Below the pieces are notes generated by a model. It did not search any database and was not told the DNA's origin. It saw only the letters and a program-made list of their open reading frames with translations. A DNA stretch of 49,836 bases from Pseudofrankia coriaricola (lineage in GTDB: Bacteria; Actinomycetota; Actinomycetes; Frankiales; Frankiaceae), in the NCBI RefSeq assembly GCF_001854805.1, contig NZ_MBLO01000039.1, forward strand, positions 1 through 49,836, read 5' to 3'. The translations under genes and the position numbers were made by a program. Every line of letters begins with the position of its first letter. Position 1 is the stretch's first letter. Of the stretch, positions 40,176 to 48,127 are shown piece after piece.

Positions 40176-42521
40176 ATGACTGCGCGGCCCGATCCCGATC
40201 CCGATCTCTTAGCAACGGCCGAGGCGCCGGCTGGCCGTCCACTGGCCGGCCTTCGCGTGGCCGAATGGTCCCGCTCCATCGCCGGCGGTTATGCCGGCCG
40301 GACGCTCCACGATGCCGGCGCGCACGTGACCCGCCTCGGTGACCCGGGCGCGTCGTCGCTCAGGCCGGCGCTCAGCGGCTACCTGCATCTCGGCAAGGTC
40401 GACCAGCCCGGCACCCTGGCCGACGTCGCCGCGCTCGCCGCCGACATCGTCATCCTGGAGCTTCCCGACGCGCCCGACGAGGAGTTCCTCGCGGGATTCG
40501 GCGACGCGGCCGTCGTAGTGATCACCCCCTGGGGCCTGCGCGGGCCGTGGGCCGGTACCGGCCGGCCGTGGAGCGAACTGACGATCCAGGCCGAGTCCGG
40601 CTCGCTGTCCATGCGCGGGCTGCCGGGCCGGCCCCCGCTCATGACCGGCAGCTCCGAGGGCCTCTGGGTCACGGGCACGATGGCCGCGGCGGCCGCCGTC
40701 GCCGCCGTCCAGGGCGGCCGCGCCCACCGGCTGGTCGACGCCCCGCTGCTGGAGGTCACCGCATACGCCACCAACCTCTTCCAGGACGTCGGCGCCGCTA
40801 TCACGGGTGCCTCGCCGGCGGCACCGCCGTACCGCAACCGGCTGAACCCCTCGGTGGAGCCGGCCTCGGACGGCTGGGTCGGCTTCAACCTGGCCTCCGC
40901 CCAGAACCACGAGGACTTCGTCGTCCTGATCGAGCGCGCCGACTGGCTCGGCGACCCGCAGATGACGACGCACTTCGGCCGTTACGAGCGGTATGAGGAG
41001 TTCACCGCCGCGGTGCGGGCCTGGACCACGCGGCACACCGTCGCCGAGGTGGTCGAGCAGGCATCCGCCTTCCGGATCCCGTGCGCGCCGGTGCACAACG
41101 GCCGGACGATCCTGGCGGACCCGCACGTCATCGACCGCGGCTTCTACCAGCCGAACGCGCACGACCCCGGCTTCCTGGAGCCGGCACCGCCGTTCCTGTT
41201 CGACGGCGTCCGGCCGCGGCGCGACAAGGAGTCACCGCCCGAGGCGCGGGTGGCGACGAAGACGGGGGCGGGGGCCGGCGTGCCGGACGACGCCCTCCCG
41301 TTCGCCGGCCTGCGCGTGCTCGACCTCGGCACCTGGTGGGTCGGTGGCTTCGTCGGTACCGCGCTCGGCGCGCTCGGCGCGGACGTGCTCAAGGTGGAGA
41401 GCACGCGGCGCGTCGACGGCGCCCGCCTGGTCGGCCCCGCCCCCGCGACCCAGGACCACTGGTGGGAGCAGGGCGCCTTCTACCTGGGCGGGAACAGCGA
41501 CAAGCGCGGCATCACCGTCGACTTCTCCGTGCCCGCCGGCCGGGAGCTGCTGGCGCGGCTGATCGCCGGGGCCGACGTGCTGATCGAGAACTACTCGCCG
41601 CGGGTGCTCGAGTCGGCTGGGCTCGGCTGGGACGCCGTCCACGAGCTCAACCCGCGGCTGGTCATGCTCCGGATGCCCGCGTTCGGGCTGACGGGGCCGC
41701 GCCGGTCGATGATCGGCTACGCGCAGACCGTCGAACAGTTCTCCGGTCTGTGCTGGCGGACCGGCTACCCGGACGCCGCCCCGCACAACCCCAGCGGCCC
41801 CGCCGACCCGATGGCCGCGGCCAACTCGCTTCTCGCGCTCTCGTCGGCGCTGTTCACCGCCCGTCGGACGGGCAGGGGAACGCTCGTCGAGTCACCGTTG
41901 GCCGAGGCCGCGCTGGTGATGGCCAGCGAGCAGGTCCTCGCGTGGACCTCCGAGGGCGTTCTGCTGGAACGGCTCGGCAACCGGGACGCCGTCGCGGCCC
42001 CGCAGGGCGTGTTCCCGACGGCCGAACCCGACCGGTGGGTTGCCCTCACTGTCGCGGATGACGAGCAGTGGCAGGCGCTCGCCGGGCTGATGGACCCCGG
42101 CCGCCGGGCCACCGGGGACCCGGAGCTCGCGACCGCCGACGGGCGGCGGGCGCGGGCCGACGAGCTCGAGAAGCGGATCGCCGCGTGGACTGCCGGGCAG
42201 GAACGCGGGGCACTCGTCGAGCGGCTGCTCGCGGCGGGCATCCCGGCGGGCGAGGTCCGGGACGGCCGGTTCGTCCACGACCACCCGCACCTGGCGGCAC
42301 GCGGCTTCTACCGGTTGGTCGAGCTGCCGTGGGCGGGAAGCATCCCGCTGCCGCTGCTGCCGGTCCGCGCCTTCTCCGGCGGCTGGGCGCACCGCCGCAG
42401 GCCGCCGACGCTCGGCGAGCACAACGCCGAGGTGCTCGGCACCGAGCTGGGCCTCGACGAGGCGCGGCTCGCTGAACTCGCGGCGGACGGCATCATCGGA
42501 ACGGTGCCTCTAGGCGTCTGA
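40176..42521 (+). CDS. Tandem-domain CaiB/BaiF family CoA-transferase
   Basis: The 781-residue protein carries two class III CoA-transferase domains. Domain 1 (about 22-355) begins LAGLRVAEWSRSIAGGYAGR. Domain 2 (about 368-781) begins FAGLRVLDLGTWWVGGFVGT and has VDFSVPAGRELLARLIAGAD, ENYSPRVLESAGLGWDAV, MLRMPAFGLTGPRR and GPADPMAAANSLLALSSALF, where the family's catalytic Asp is expected. In domain 1 the equivalent stretch (MTGSSEGLWVTGTMAA) lacks an obvious Asp, so it may be structural. The enzyme should transfer CoA between acids, activating a substrate without ATP. Confidence 0.9.
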   Translation: MTARPDPDPDLLATAEAPAGRPLAGLRVAEWSRSIAGGYAGRTLHDAGAHVTRLGDPGASSLRPALSGYLHLGKVDQPGTLADVAALAADIVILELPDAPDEEFLAGFGDAAVVVITPWGLRGPWAGTGRPWSELTIQAESGSLSMRGLPGRPPLMTGSSEGLWVTGTMAAAAAVAAVQGGRAHRLVDAPLLEVTAYATNLFQDVGAAITGASPAAPPYRNRLNPSVEPASDGWVGFNLASAQNHEDFVVLIERADWLGDPQMTTHFGRYERYEEFTAAVRAWTTRHTVAEVVEQASAFRIPCAPVHNGRTILADPHVIDRGFYQPNAHDPGFLEPAPPFLFDGVRPRRDKESPPEARVATKTGAGAGVPDDALPFAGLRVLDLGTWWVGGFVGTALGALGADVLKVESTRRVDGARLVGPAPATQDHWWEQGAFYLGGNSDKRGITVDFSVPAGRELLARLIAGADVLIENYSPRVLESAGLGWDAVHELNPRLVMLRMPAFGLTGPRRSMIGYAQTVEQFSGLCWRTGYPDAAPHNPSGPADPMAAANSLLALSSALFTARRTGRGTLVESPLAEAALVMASEQVLAWTSEGVLLERLGNRDAVAAPQGVFPTAEPDRWVALTVADDEQWQALAGLMDPGRRATGDPELATADGRRARADELEKRIAAWTAGQERGALVERLLAAGIPAGEVRDGRFVHDHPHLAARGFYRLVELPWAGSIPLPLLPVRAFSGGWAHRRRPPTLGEHNAEVLGTELGLDEARLAELAADGIIGTVPLGV

Positions 42522-42592
42522 GGCGGTCCGGTGACGGACGCTTCGCGCCCGCCACCGGGCACCGCCTGTCGGGCGCTGAGCCTAACCTCCCA

Positions 42593-42607
42593 GATCGCTT
42601 CGCGATC
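42593..42607. terminator. Small palindromic hairpin between convergent units
   Basis: gatcgc-ttc-gcgatc is a perfect 6-bp stem with a 3-nt loop, 72 nt past the CoA-transferase stop and facing the leftward oxidoreductase unit. The same 15-mer occurs inside the TetR gene at 27582-27596. It may be a bidirectional terminator or simply a common palindrome of this genome. Confidence 0.3.
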
Positions 42608-42767
42608 CGGCAGGAACCCTGCTCCTCGCGTGGTTCCGGGCTGAGGCATATGACGGTGGCCCAACCGGTGTCGGGCCGACGAAGTGGTTGCGTCGACACT
42701 GCGCCGAAGCGCCGTCACTATCGGTGGTCGGGTTGCGAGGATAGCTCGCGCAGCTCGCCGCCAGTGA

Positions 42768-42872
42768 GCGCAGGACGGTGGTCAGTGCTGTGGCGCCGGC
42801 TTCGCAGTCGGTTGGCTCGGCGTACTCCACCGGTGAGTGGGAGACACCGGTCGGGTTGCGCACGAACAGCAT
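42768..42872 (-). pseudogene. C-terminal remnant of an M20-family amidohydrolase
   Basis: Directly after the FAD oxidoreductase stop, the same strand and frame reads MLFVRNPTGVSHSPVEYAEP, then TDCEAGATALTTVLRSLA. This is the typical C-terminus of Zn-dependent M20 amidohydrolases (allantoate amidohydrolase, N-carbamoyl-amino-acid hydrolase), including the conserved SHSPxE segment. The catalytic domain is missing. It is therefore a deletion remnant of a gene that once followed the oxidoreductase. Confidence 0.7.
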
Positions 42873-42890
42873 CCGCTCATCGGACCTGGC

Positions 42891-44063
42891 CTATCGCATC
42901 TCGCCGGCGCCCACGTACGGGTACTGGCTCGTCAGCGGGTTCCCTTCGGCGAAGCGCTCGAGGCGGAAGTCGGCCGCCGGGATGTCCCGGTCGTGGCTGT
43001 CACCGTCGAGGACCAGGTCGGCCATCAGGGTGCCGACCGCCGGGCTGATCTTGAAGCCGTGGCCGGAGAAGCCGGCCGCGAGGAACAGCCCGTCCGCGCC
43101 GGCCGGCGCGATGACCGGGTTCCAGTCGGGTGTGACGTCGTAGCAGCCGGCGTACGTATGGGCCACGGCCGGCTCTGGGAACTTGTCGAAGCGGTGCAGC
43201 ACCTTCTCGGCCGCCCGCTCCAGCCCGGCCTCGCCGGCCTGGTTGGAGTAGTCGTCCGGGTCGGCGAACGTCGGCTGGCTGTGGTCGCTGTTGCCGACCA
43301 GCAGCTCGCCCGAGCCCTCGATGCGCGCGTACTGCAGGCTGACCAGGTCGGAGAGCACCGGCAGGTCCCGCAGCGGCTCGCCGGCGTCGACGACCAGCAG
43401 CTCCGAGCGCAGCGACTGGACGGGCAGGTCGACACCGACGCCGGCCATCAGCGTTCTCGACCACCAGCCCGCGGCCACGACGACGACGTCGGCGTCGACC
43501 ACCTCGCCGACGGCGAGCTCGACGCCGGTCACCCTGTCCCTGCGGGTCAGGATGCGCGTCACGGGCGTGCCCTGCCGGATGCGGGCGCCGCCGTCGCGGG
43601 CCTCGAGGCCGAAATGGTTCGCGAGCTGCGAGGCGTCGGCGTACCCGCCGCGGGGCTCGTAGGCGAAGGCCGCGAGGTCGTCGAGGCGCAGGTACGGCCA
43701 CAGCCCGGCCGCCCGGTCGTGGGAGATCATCTCCGCGTTGATCCCGAGCCCCTGGTGGGTCTCGGTGTTGGCGCGTAGCGGTTCCACGTTCTCGGTGCCC
43801 ACGGCGACCAGGTAGCCGACCTGCCGGAACCCGACGGCCTCGCCGAGCTCCTCGAACACCGGCAGGCTGCGCCAGGCCATCGCGGCGATGGACGGCACGC
43901 CGTAGTGGCACCGCACGATGCCGCTGGACTTGCCGGTCCCGCCGCTGGCCAGCGTCGCCCGTTCGAGTACGAGCACGTCGCGCACCCCGCGCGCGATCAG
44001 GGCACGGGCGATCGCGAGACCGATCAGCCCCCCACCGACGATCACGATACGCCCGCCGGCCAC
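42891..44063 (-). CDS. FAD-dependent oxidoreductase (DadA/sarcosine oxidase-like)
   Basis: The GTG at 44063 has GGAGGG at good spacing. The 390-residue protein starts with the FAD dinucleotide-binding motif IVIVGGGLIGLAIARALIARG, then ERATLASGGTGKSSGIVRCH (FAD-binding and substrate region), GGYADASQLANHF, ADVVVVAAGWWS, and the C-terminal FSGHGFKISPAVGTLMADL that closes over FAD. Family members oxidise amines or amino acids such as D-amino acids, sarcosine or dimethylglycine. The adjacent M20 amidohydrolase remnant suggests the pair once processed an N-acyl or N-carbamoyl amino acid. Confidence 0.9.
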   Translation of the reverse strand: MAGGRIVIVGGGLIGLAIARALIARGVRDVLVLERATLASGGTGKSSGIVRCHYGVPSIAAMAWRSLPVFEELGEAVGFRQVGYLVAVGTENVEPLRANTETHQGLGINAEMISHDRAAGLWPYLRLDDLAAFAYEPRGGYADASQLANHFGLEARDGGARIRQGTPVTRILTRRDRVTGVELAVGEVVDADVVVVAAGWWSRTLMAGVGVDLPVQSLRSELLVVDAGEPLRDLPVLSDLVSLQYARIEGSGELLVGNSDHSQPTFADPDDYSNQAGEAGLERAAEKVLHRFDKFPEPAVAHTYAGCYDVTPDWNPVIAPAGADGLFLAAGFSGHGFKISPAVGTLMADLVLDGDSHDRDIPAADFRLERFAEGNPLTSQYPYVGAGEMR

Positions 44064-44603
44064 GACACCCTCCGATCCACCGGGCCGCGAGGCCCGCCAC
44101 GTCGACGCTAGCCAGTGGCATCCGGAGAGCCTGTGGCCGGTAGCGGAAGAGGGCCGAGGATCACGGGGCCGGTGCCCATTGCCGGCGTCGATGCGGTCCG
44201 CGCCGGCCGCCAGGTCCGCTGATCGGCACCGGCGGTGTCCACCGTCGTCCCGCCTGGTCCGCCGGCCCGGCCCACGCCCGGACACGTCACCGTGAGTGCC
44301 ATCGGATTGCGGTGTCCGGATGGGCGGGGCTGGTGGTGAGGCGTTCCCGGCGTCACTATGTGAAATCCTGACCGCCCGGATCTGGATGACCTTGATGGTG
44401 CGGCGGCCCGGCGGGGCGGAGGGCGACTGTGCCGAAGCGGTTCTCGCCCACGCGTTCTGCGCCCCAGGCCGCTCGCCGCGCGACTCGTCAGCTGCCGGCC
44501 GATTCCGGCGGGGGCGGAGCGCATCGCGGTGACCGGCGGTTTCCAGGCGACGCTGACCGGCCTTCTCGCCCGCCGGGGCCGAGGCCGGGGGAGAGGAACG
44601 AGA
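44064..44603. other. Divergent intergenic region
   Basis: 540 bp separate the leftward oxidoreductase from the rightward SDR. I find no credible gene: open frames here lack a family signature and a ribosome binding site. The strand-neutral base composition is slightly less extreme near 44355-44400 (cactatgtgaaatcctga), the likeliest promoter zone. Confidence 0.5.
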
Positions 44604-45383
44604 ATGCTGCTGCGGAACAAGACCACTGTTGTCACCGGGGTAGGGAGTGGTCTGGGCCGGGAGATGGCCACGGCCATGCTCGCCGCCGGCGCGAACGTGG
44701 TCGTCGCCGCCCGGTCGGCCGACGGCTTACGCCAGACCGCGAAGGAGCTCGACCCGACGGGTGAGCGGATTCTCGCGCACCCGGCGGATATCTGCGACGA
44801 GGAGAGCTGCCAGTCGCTCGTCGCCGCGGCCGTGGACCGCTTCGGCTCGGTCGACGGCGTGGTCCAGGTCGCCGCCTTCGAGGACGCGTTCGGCGGGCTG
44901 TTCGACGCGGACCTCACCAAATGGAGCAGGGCCTTCGACACGAATGTCCTCGGCAGTCTCCGGCTGCTGCGAGCCGCCGTCCCGGTCATGAAGGAGCGGG
45001 GCGGCGGCTCGGTCGTCCTGGTCGGCAGCCAGTCGGCGTTCAAGGTGGCGATGCCCCAGGCGGGCTATGCGGCGTCGAAGGGCGCCCTGCTGTCGGCGAT
45101 GTACTACCTCGCCGACGAGCTCGGCCCCGACGGGATCCGCGTGAACACCGTCGTGCCCAGCTGGATGTGGGGGCCCAACGTCCAGCTGTACGTCGACTTC
45201 CGTGCCCAGACGGAGGGGAAGACGACCGAGGAGATCCTCGCGGAGATCACCGGCCGTTTCCCCCTGCGCCGCATGACGGAGGACCGCGAGGTGGCCGACA
45301 CCGCGGTGTTCTTCTGCTCGGACCTCTCCAGGGCTGTCACCGGCCAGTACCTCCTGGTCAACAGCGGCGAGCTGATGCGTTAG
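44604..45383 (+). CDS. SDR-family oxidoreductase
   Basis: The ATG at 44604 has GGGAGAGGA upstream. The 259-residue classical SDR has NKTTVVTGVGSGLGREMATA (cofactor loop), VVVAARSADG (an Arg after the second strand, favouring NADP), VQVAAFEDAF in the NNAG position, FDTNVLGSLR, catalytic Ser in VLVGSQSAF and YAASKGALLS, and the C-terminal TGQYLLVNSGE where VDGG is usual. It probably reduces or oxidises a ketone or alcohol. A strong inverted repeat follows at 45434. Confidence 0.92.
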   Translation: MLLRNKTTVVTGVGSGLGREMATAMLAAGANVVVAARSADGLRQTAKELDPTGERILAHPADICDEESCQSLVAAAVDRFGSVDGVVQVAAFEDAFGGLFDADLTKWSRAFDTNVLGSLRLLRAAVPVMKERGGGSVVLVGSQSAFKVAMPQAGYAASKGALLSAMYYLADELGPDGIRVNTVVPSWMWGPNVQLYVDFRAQTEGKTTEEILAEITGRFPLRRMTEDREVADTAVFFCSDLSRAVTGQYLLVNSGELMR

Positions 45384-45433
45384 TGCCGTCTCCGGCCACG
45401 TTTACCCGCCCGGGGCACGGAAGATCGCCGGGA

Positions 45434-45484
45434 CTGTATCCGGATCCGAACTCCAGGCCCTCGCCGGTTCGGATCCGGCTACAG
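45434..45484. terminator. Strong 18-bp inverted repeat after the SDR gene
   Basis: Arms ctgtatccggatccgaac (45434-45451) and gttcggatccggctacag (45467-45484) match at 17 of 18 positions around a 15-nt spacer. The repeat starts 50 nt after the SDR stop. There is no T-run. A terminator is likely, but the arm length and the BamHI-like ggatcc cores would also suit a protein-binding site. The rest of the 313-bp gap (45384-45696) shows no gene. Confidence 0.65.
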
Positions 45485-45696
45485 AACCGCTGATCAGGCT
45501 CACGGCGTGGGCGATGCCGCGGGCCAGGAGGAGCTGGACAGCACCGCCGGACAGAGCCGCCGAACCGGCCGGGTGAGAGGCGGGCTGGGACGTGCCGGCG
45601 ACGGCGGTCGGGTGGTGAGAGTGCGTAGGGTGGTGGCCAGGGCCGGTTCGGAGGGGTTCTGTAAGGTCTTGGCTACCTTGCGAGTAGGAGTGCCCC

Positions 45697-47571
45697 ATGC
45701 GCCGGTTATTCGCGATGACGACATGTGCCCTGGTGGTGGCGAACGGGGTTCGGCTGCGAGGACGGCTGAAGGAGCTTGCCAGGGCCGCCGAGAGCAACGA
45801 CCCGGTCGACGCGGCGCACGCCTTTCTCGTCGTGGACGGCGTCGGGCTGCCGGAGGACGCTCGCCGGGCCGCGAGCGCGCACGCGCGGCGCCACGGGCTC
45901 GACGTGCTTGACCTCGTGCCGGAGGACCTGGTGTCAGAGCGGGTGCTCGACCTTGCCCGGCTGGTGGACACGTCCCGGTACCGCGCGAACCGCTTCGCGC
46001 CCGGCAGGGGAGCAGGCCAGGCGCTTCTCGTCGACCGGGAGGTTCTCGCCCGCGCGAACGTCGAGGAGCGAGACGACTACTCCGCGCTCGAGCTGGCGAA
46101 GCTGACGCGCCGGCTCAAGCAGTACGCGCCGTCGACGACCGATCTGGCGGTCGTGCCGGGCCTGACGGCCGCCCCTGACGGTGGCGCGGCGGAACGGGTC
46201 CAGCTGCGCGTAGCTGCCTGCCACCACCCCTACCAGGCGATGGCGGTCCTGCCAGCGGCACGCACCGCCGCGGTGGCGGCCTCGTGCCTGGCGAGCCCGG
46301 CGTGGGGCCTCGCGGCGCTGGTGGCGACCACCGCGCAGCCGGCCGCGGTCGCCGCCGGGCGGTTCTCCCCGGCGGCTGGCGACATGGTCGCCGTCTCGGC
46401 CCGCAGGCTCGCCGGATGGCCGGTGTTCGCCGTCCACACTGCGCGCGCGGCGGCCCAGAAGGCGGCCCTCGCGCGTCGGGAAGGAACGGTGCCCGACTCC
46501 GAGGAGCGCCGCCGCCGGGCGCTCTACCAGGAGGAGATCGCCACCGGAGTGGCGACGATGCTCGAGGAACGGCGCGAGTCCTGCCCGTGGTGCGGATCGG
46601 TGGCGCTCGTGTCGCGTGCCGAGACCGCCGATATCACCCTGCGCAAGCCCGGCCGCTTCCGGTACGACCAGTGCCGCGACTGCCAGCACGTCTTCCTGAA
46701 CCCGCGGCTCGCGCCGGCCGGTCTCGACTTCTACTACCGGGACTTCTACGACGGGCTGCAGACGGAACAGATCGAGGGCATGTTCGCCGCGTCCGACCTC
46801 GGCTACCGGGCGCGGGCCAAGCTGCTGCCGCCGGAGGCCAAACCGGCCAGCTGGCTCGACGTGGGCGCCGGGTACGGGCACTTCTGCCTCGTCGCGGCCG
46901 GGCTGCTGCCCGGCGTCACGTTCGACGCGGTCGACATGGGCCACGGGATCGACGAGGCGGAACGGCGCGGCTGGGTGGGCCGCGCGTACCGGAAGATGTT
47001 TCCCGACCTCCTCGACGAGATCGCCGACCGCTACGACGTGATCAGCATGTTCCACTACCTGGAGCACACGCCCGACCCGCGCGCCGAGCTCGACACGGCG
47101 GCCGCGGCCCTGCCCGCCGGCGGGCACCTGATCATCGAGGTCCCGCACGCGCAGGGGCCGTCGTTCCGCCTTTTCCGCGGTTTCTGGGTCGGCCTGTGCC
47201 CGCCCCAGCACCTGCACCTCATCCCGCCCGACGAGCTCGTCAGGGCGCTCGCCGAACGCGGCCTGCGGACGGTGAAGGTCGATTTCGGCCCGGCGCACAT
47301 GTTCGGCGACGCCGTCGGAGCGGTCTTCTACCTGGCCCAGAAGCTGCAGCCGGACCCCACCCTGCCCTGGCTGCCCTACGAGGCCACCGCCTGGCGGCGT
47401 GCCCGCCGGCTCGCCGCCCAGACGGTCACCGTGCCGCTCTTTCCCCTCGCCGCCGTCGTGGACGCGGTGATGCTGCCGTTCCTGCTGACCGGCCGGCGAT
47501 CGAACGTCTACCGCGTCGTCGCCCGCAAGGAGCCCGCCGCCCAGCCAGCCGCGCGCGACAAGGCCGCCTGA
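45697..47571 (+). CDS. Class I SAM-dependent methyltransferase with zinc ribbon and N-terminal extension
   Basis: The ATG at 45697 has TAGGAG 7 nt upstream. In the 624-residue protein, residues 1-290 form an unrecognised domain that includes an Ala-rich stretch (about 185-235) of membrane-like hydrophobicity. Residues 296-330 form a zinc ribbon (CPWCGS then CRDCQHVF), typical of sugar or lipid methyltransferases. The Methyltransf_23 domain has motif I WLDVGAGYGHF (about 386), FDAVDMG, DVISMFHYLEHTPDP and HLIIEVPHAQGPSF. The long N-terminal region is unusual. The substrate is unknown; cell-envelope sugars are a typical target. Confidence 0.85.
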   Translation: MRRLFAMTTCALVVANGVRLRGRLKELARAAESNDPVDAAHAFLVVDGVGLPEDARRAASAHARRHGLDVLDLVPEDLVSERVLDLARLVDTSRYRANRFAPGRGAGQALLVDREVLARANVEERDDYSALELAKLTRRLKQYAPSTTDLAVVPGLTAAPDGGAAERVQLRVAACHHPYQAMAVLPAARTAAVAASCLASPAWGLAALVATTAQPAAVAAGRFSPAAGDMVAVSARRLAGWPVFAVHTARAAAQKAALARREGTVPDSEERRRRALYQEEIATGVATMLEERRESCPWCGSVALVSRAETADITLRKPGRFRYDQCRDCQHVFLNPRLAPAGLDFYYRDFYDGLQTEQIEGMFAASDLGYRARAKLLPPEAKPASWLDVGAGYGHFCLVAAGLLPGVTFDAVDMGHGIDEAERRGWVGRAYRKMFPDLLDEIADRYDVISMFHYLEHTPDPRAELDTAAAALPAGGHLIIEVPHAQGPSFRLFRGFWVGLCPPQHLHLIPPDELVRALAERGLRTVKVDFGPAHMFGDAVGAVFYLAQKLQPDPTLPWLPYEATAWRRARRLAAQTVTVPLFPLAAVVDAVMLPFLLTGRRSNVYRVVARKEPAAQPAARDKAA

Positions 47572-47694
47572 CCGACGCGAACCCGTCAACGCCGGCCTGC
47601 GCTGTAACGTCTGGCCGGTAGCGGCTGGCGGGCGGCACCCTTCACGGGTGGGTCGGCGCGGGTCGTGGGCGGCGGTAGTCACCCGGAGGGCCGT

Positions 47695-47904
47695 ATGGCT
47701 GACCACGTAGTGATCGGCAAGTCGGGACGGGTGACGGGGAAAATCGCGCCGGGCATAGTCGGTGAGGTCATGCTGCCGGTGCGGGGCGGCTCGGAGGCCT
47801 TCCACGCCTATGCCGAGAACGGCGAGGCCACGATCACGGTCGGTTCGCGGGTGCTCGTCGTCGAGTATTTCCCGCCGAGGACCGTGGTGGTCGTACGGCT
47901 GTGA
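47695..47904 (+). CDS. Short NfeD-like OB-fold protein
   Basis: The ATG at 47695 follows CGGAGGG. The 69-residue protein reads as an isolated NfeD C-terminal OB-fold: GKSGRVTGKIAPGIVGEVML, AYAENGEATITVGSRVLVVE, then TVVVVRL. There is no membrane span or protease domain, unlike full NfeD. NfeD genes typically sit beside flotillin genes, as here (next gene 223 bp downstream). A role in assembling or anchoring flotillin is plausible. Confidence 0.7.
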   Translation: MADHVVIGKSGRVTGKIAPGIVGEVMLPVRGGSEAFHAYAENGEATITVGSRVLVVEYFPPRTVVVVRL

Positions 47905-47942
47905 CAGCCCGCCCCCGGTCTCGGGTTGGCGGCTGAAGACCC

Positions 47943-47970
47943 TTGTTTTCCGGCGGACATATGTAACAAT
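47943..47970 (+). promoter_or_regulatory. Candidate promoter for the flotillin gene
   Basis: A -35-like ttgttt (47943-47948) lies 16 bp before an AT-rich -10-like aacaat (47965-47970), in the most AT-rich patch between the NfeD-like gene and flotillin. Just before it, cagcccgcc (47905-47913) can pair with ggcggctg (47928-47935), a possible terminator for the NfeD-like gene. Confidence 0.3.
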
Positions 47971-48127
47971 TCCGCTCCGGAAGCGCCCGCGCGGCTCCTG
48001 GTCGGAAACGTCGGTAAGGCTCCGCCCAGTCAGTCCAGAAAGCACTTCCGTGTAGAAGAGGAAACCGGGCGGGCAGGCCGGCCGGCGAGCCCGGACTCGG
48101 CCGGCACGCGGGAAACCTGGAGGGGTC

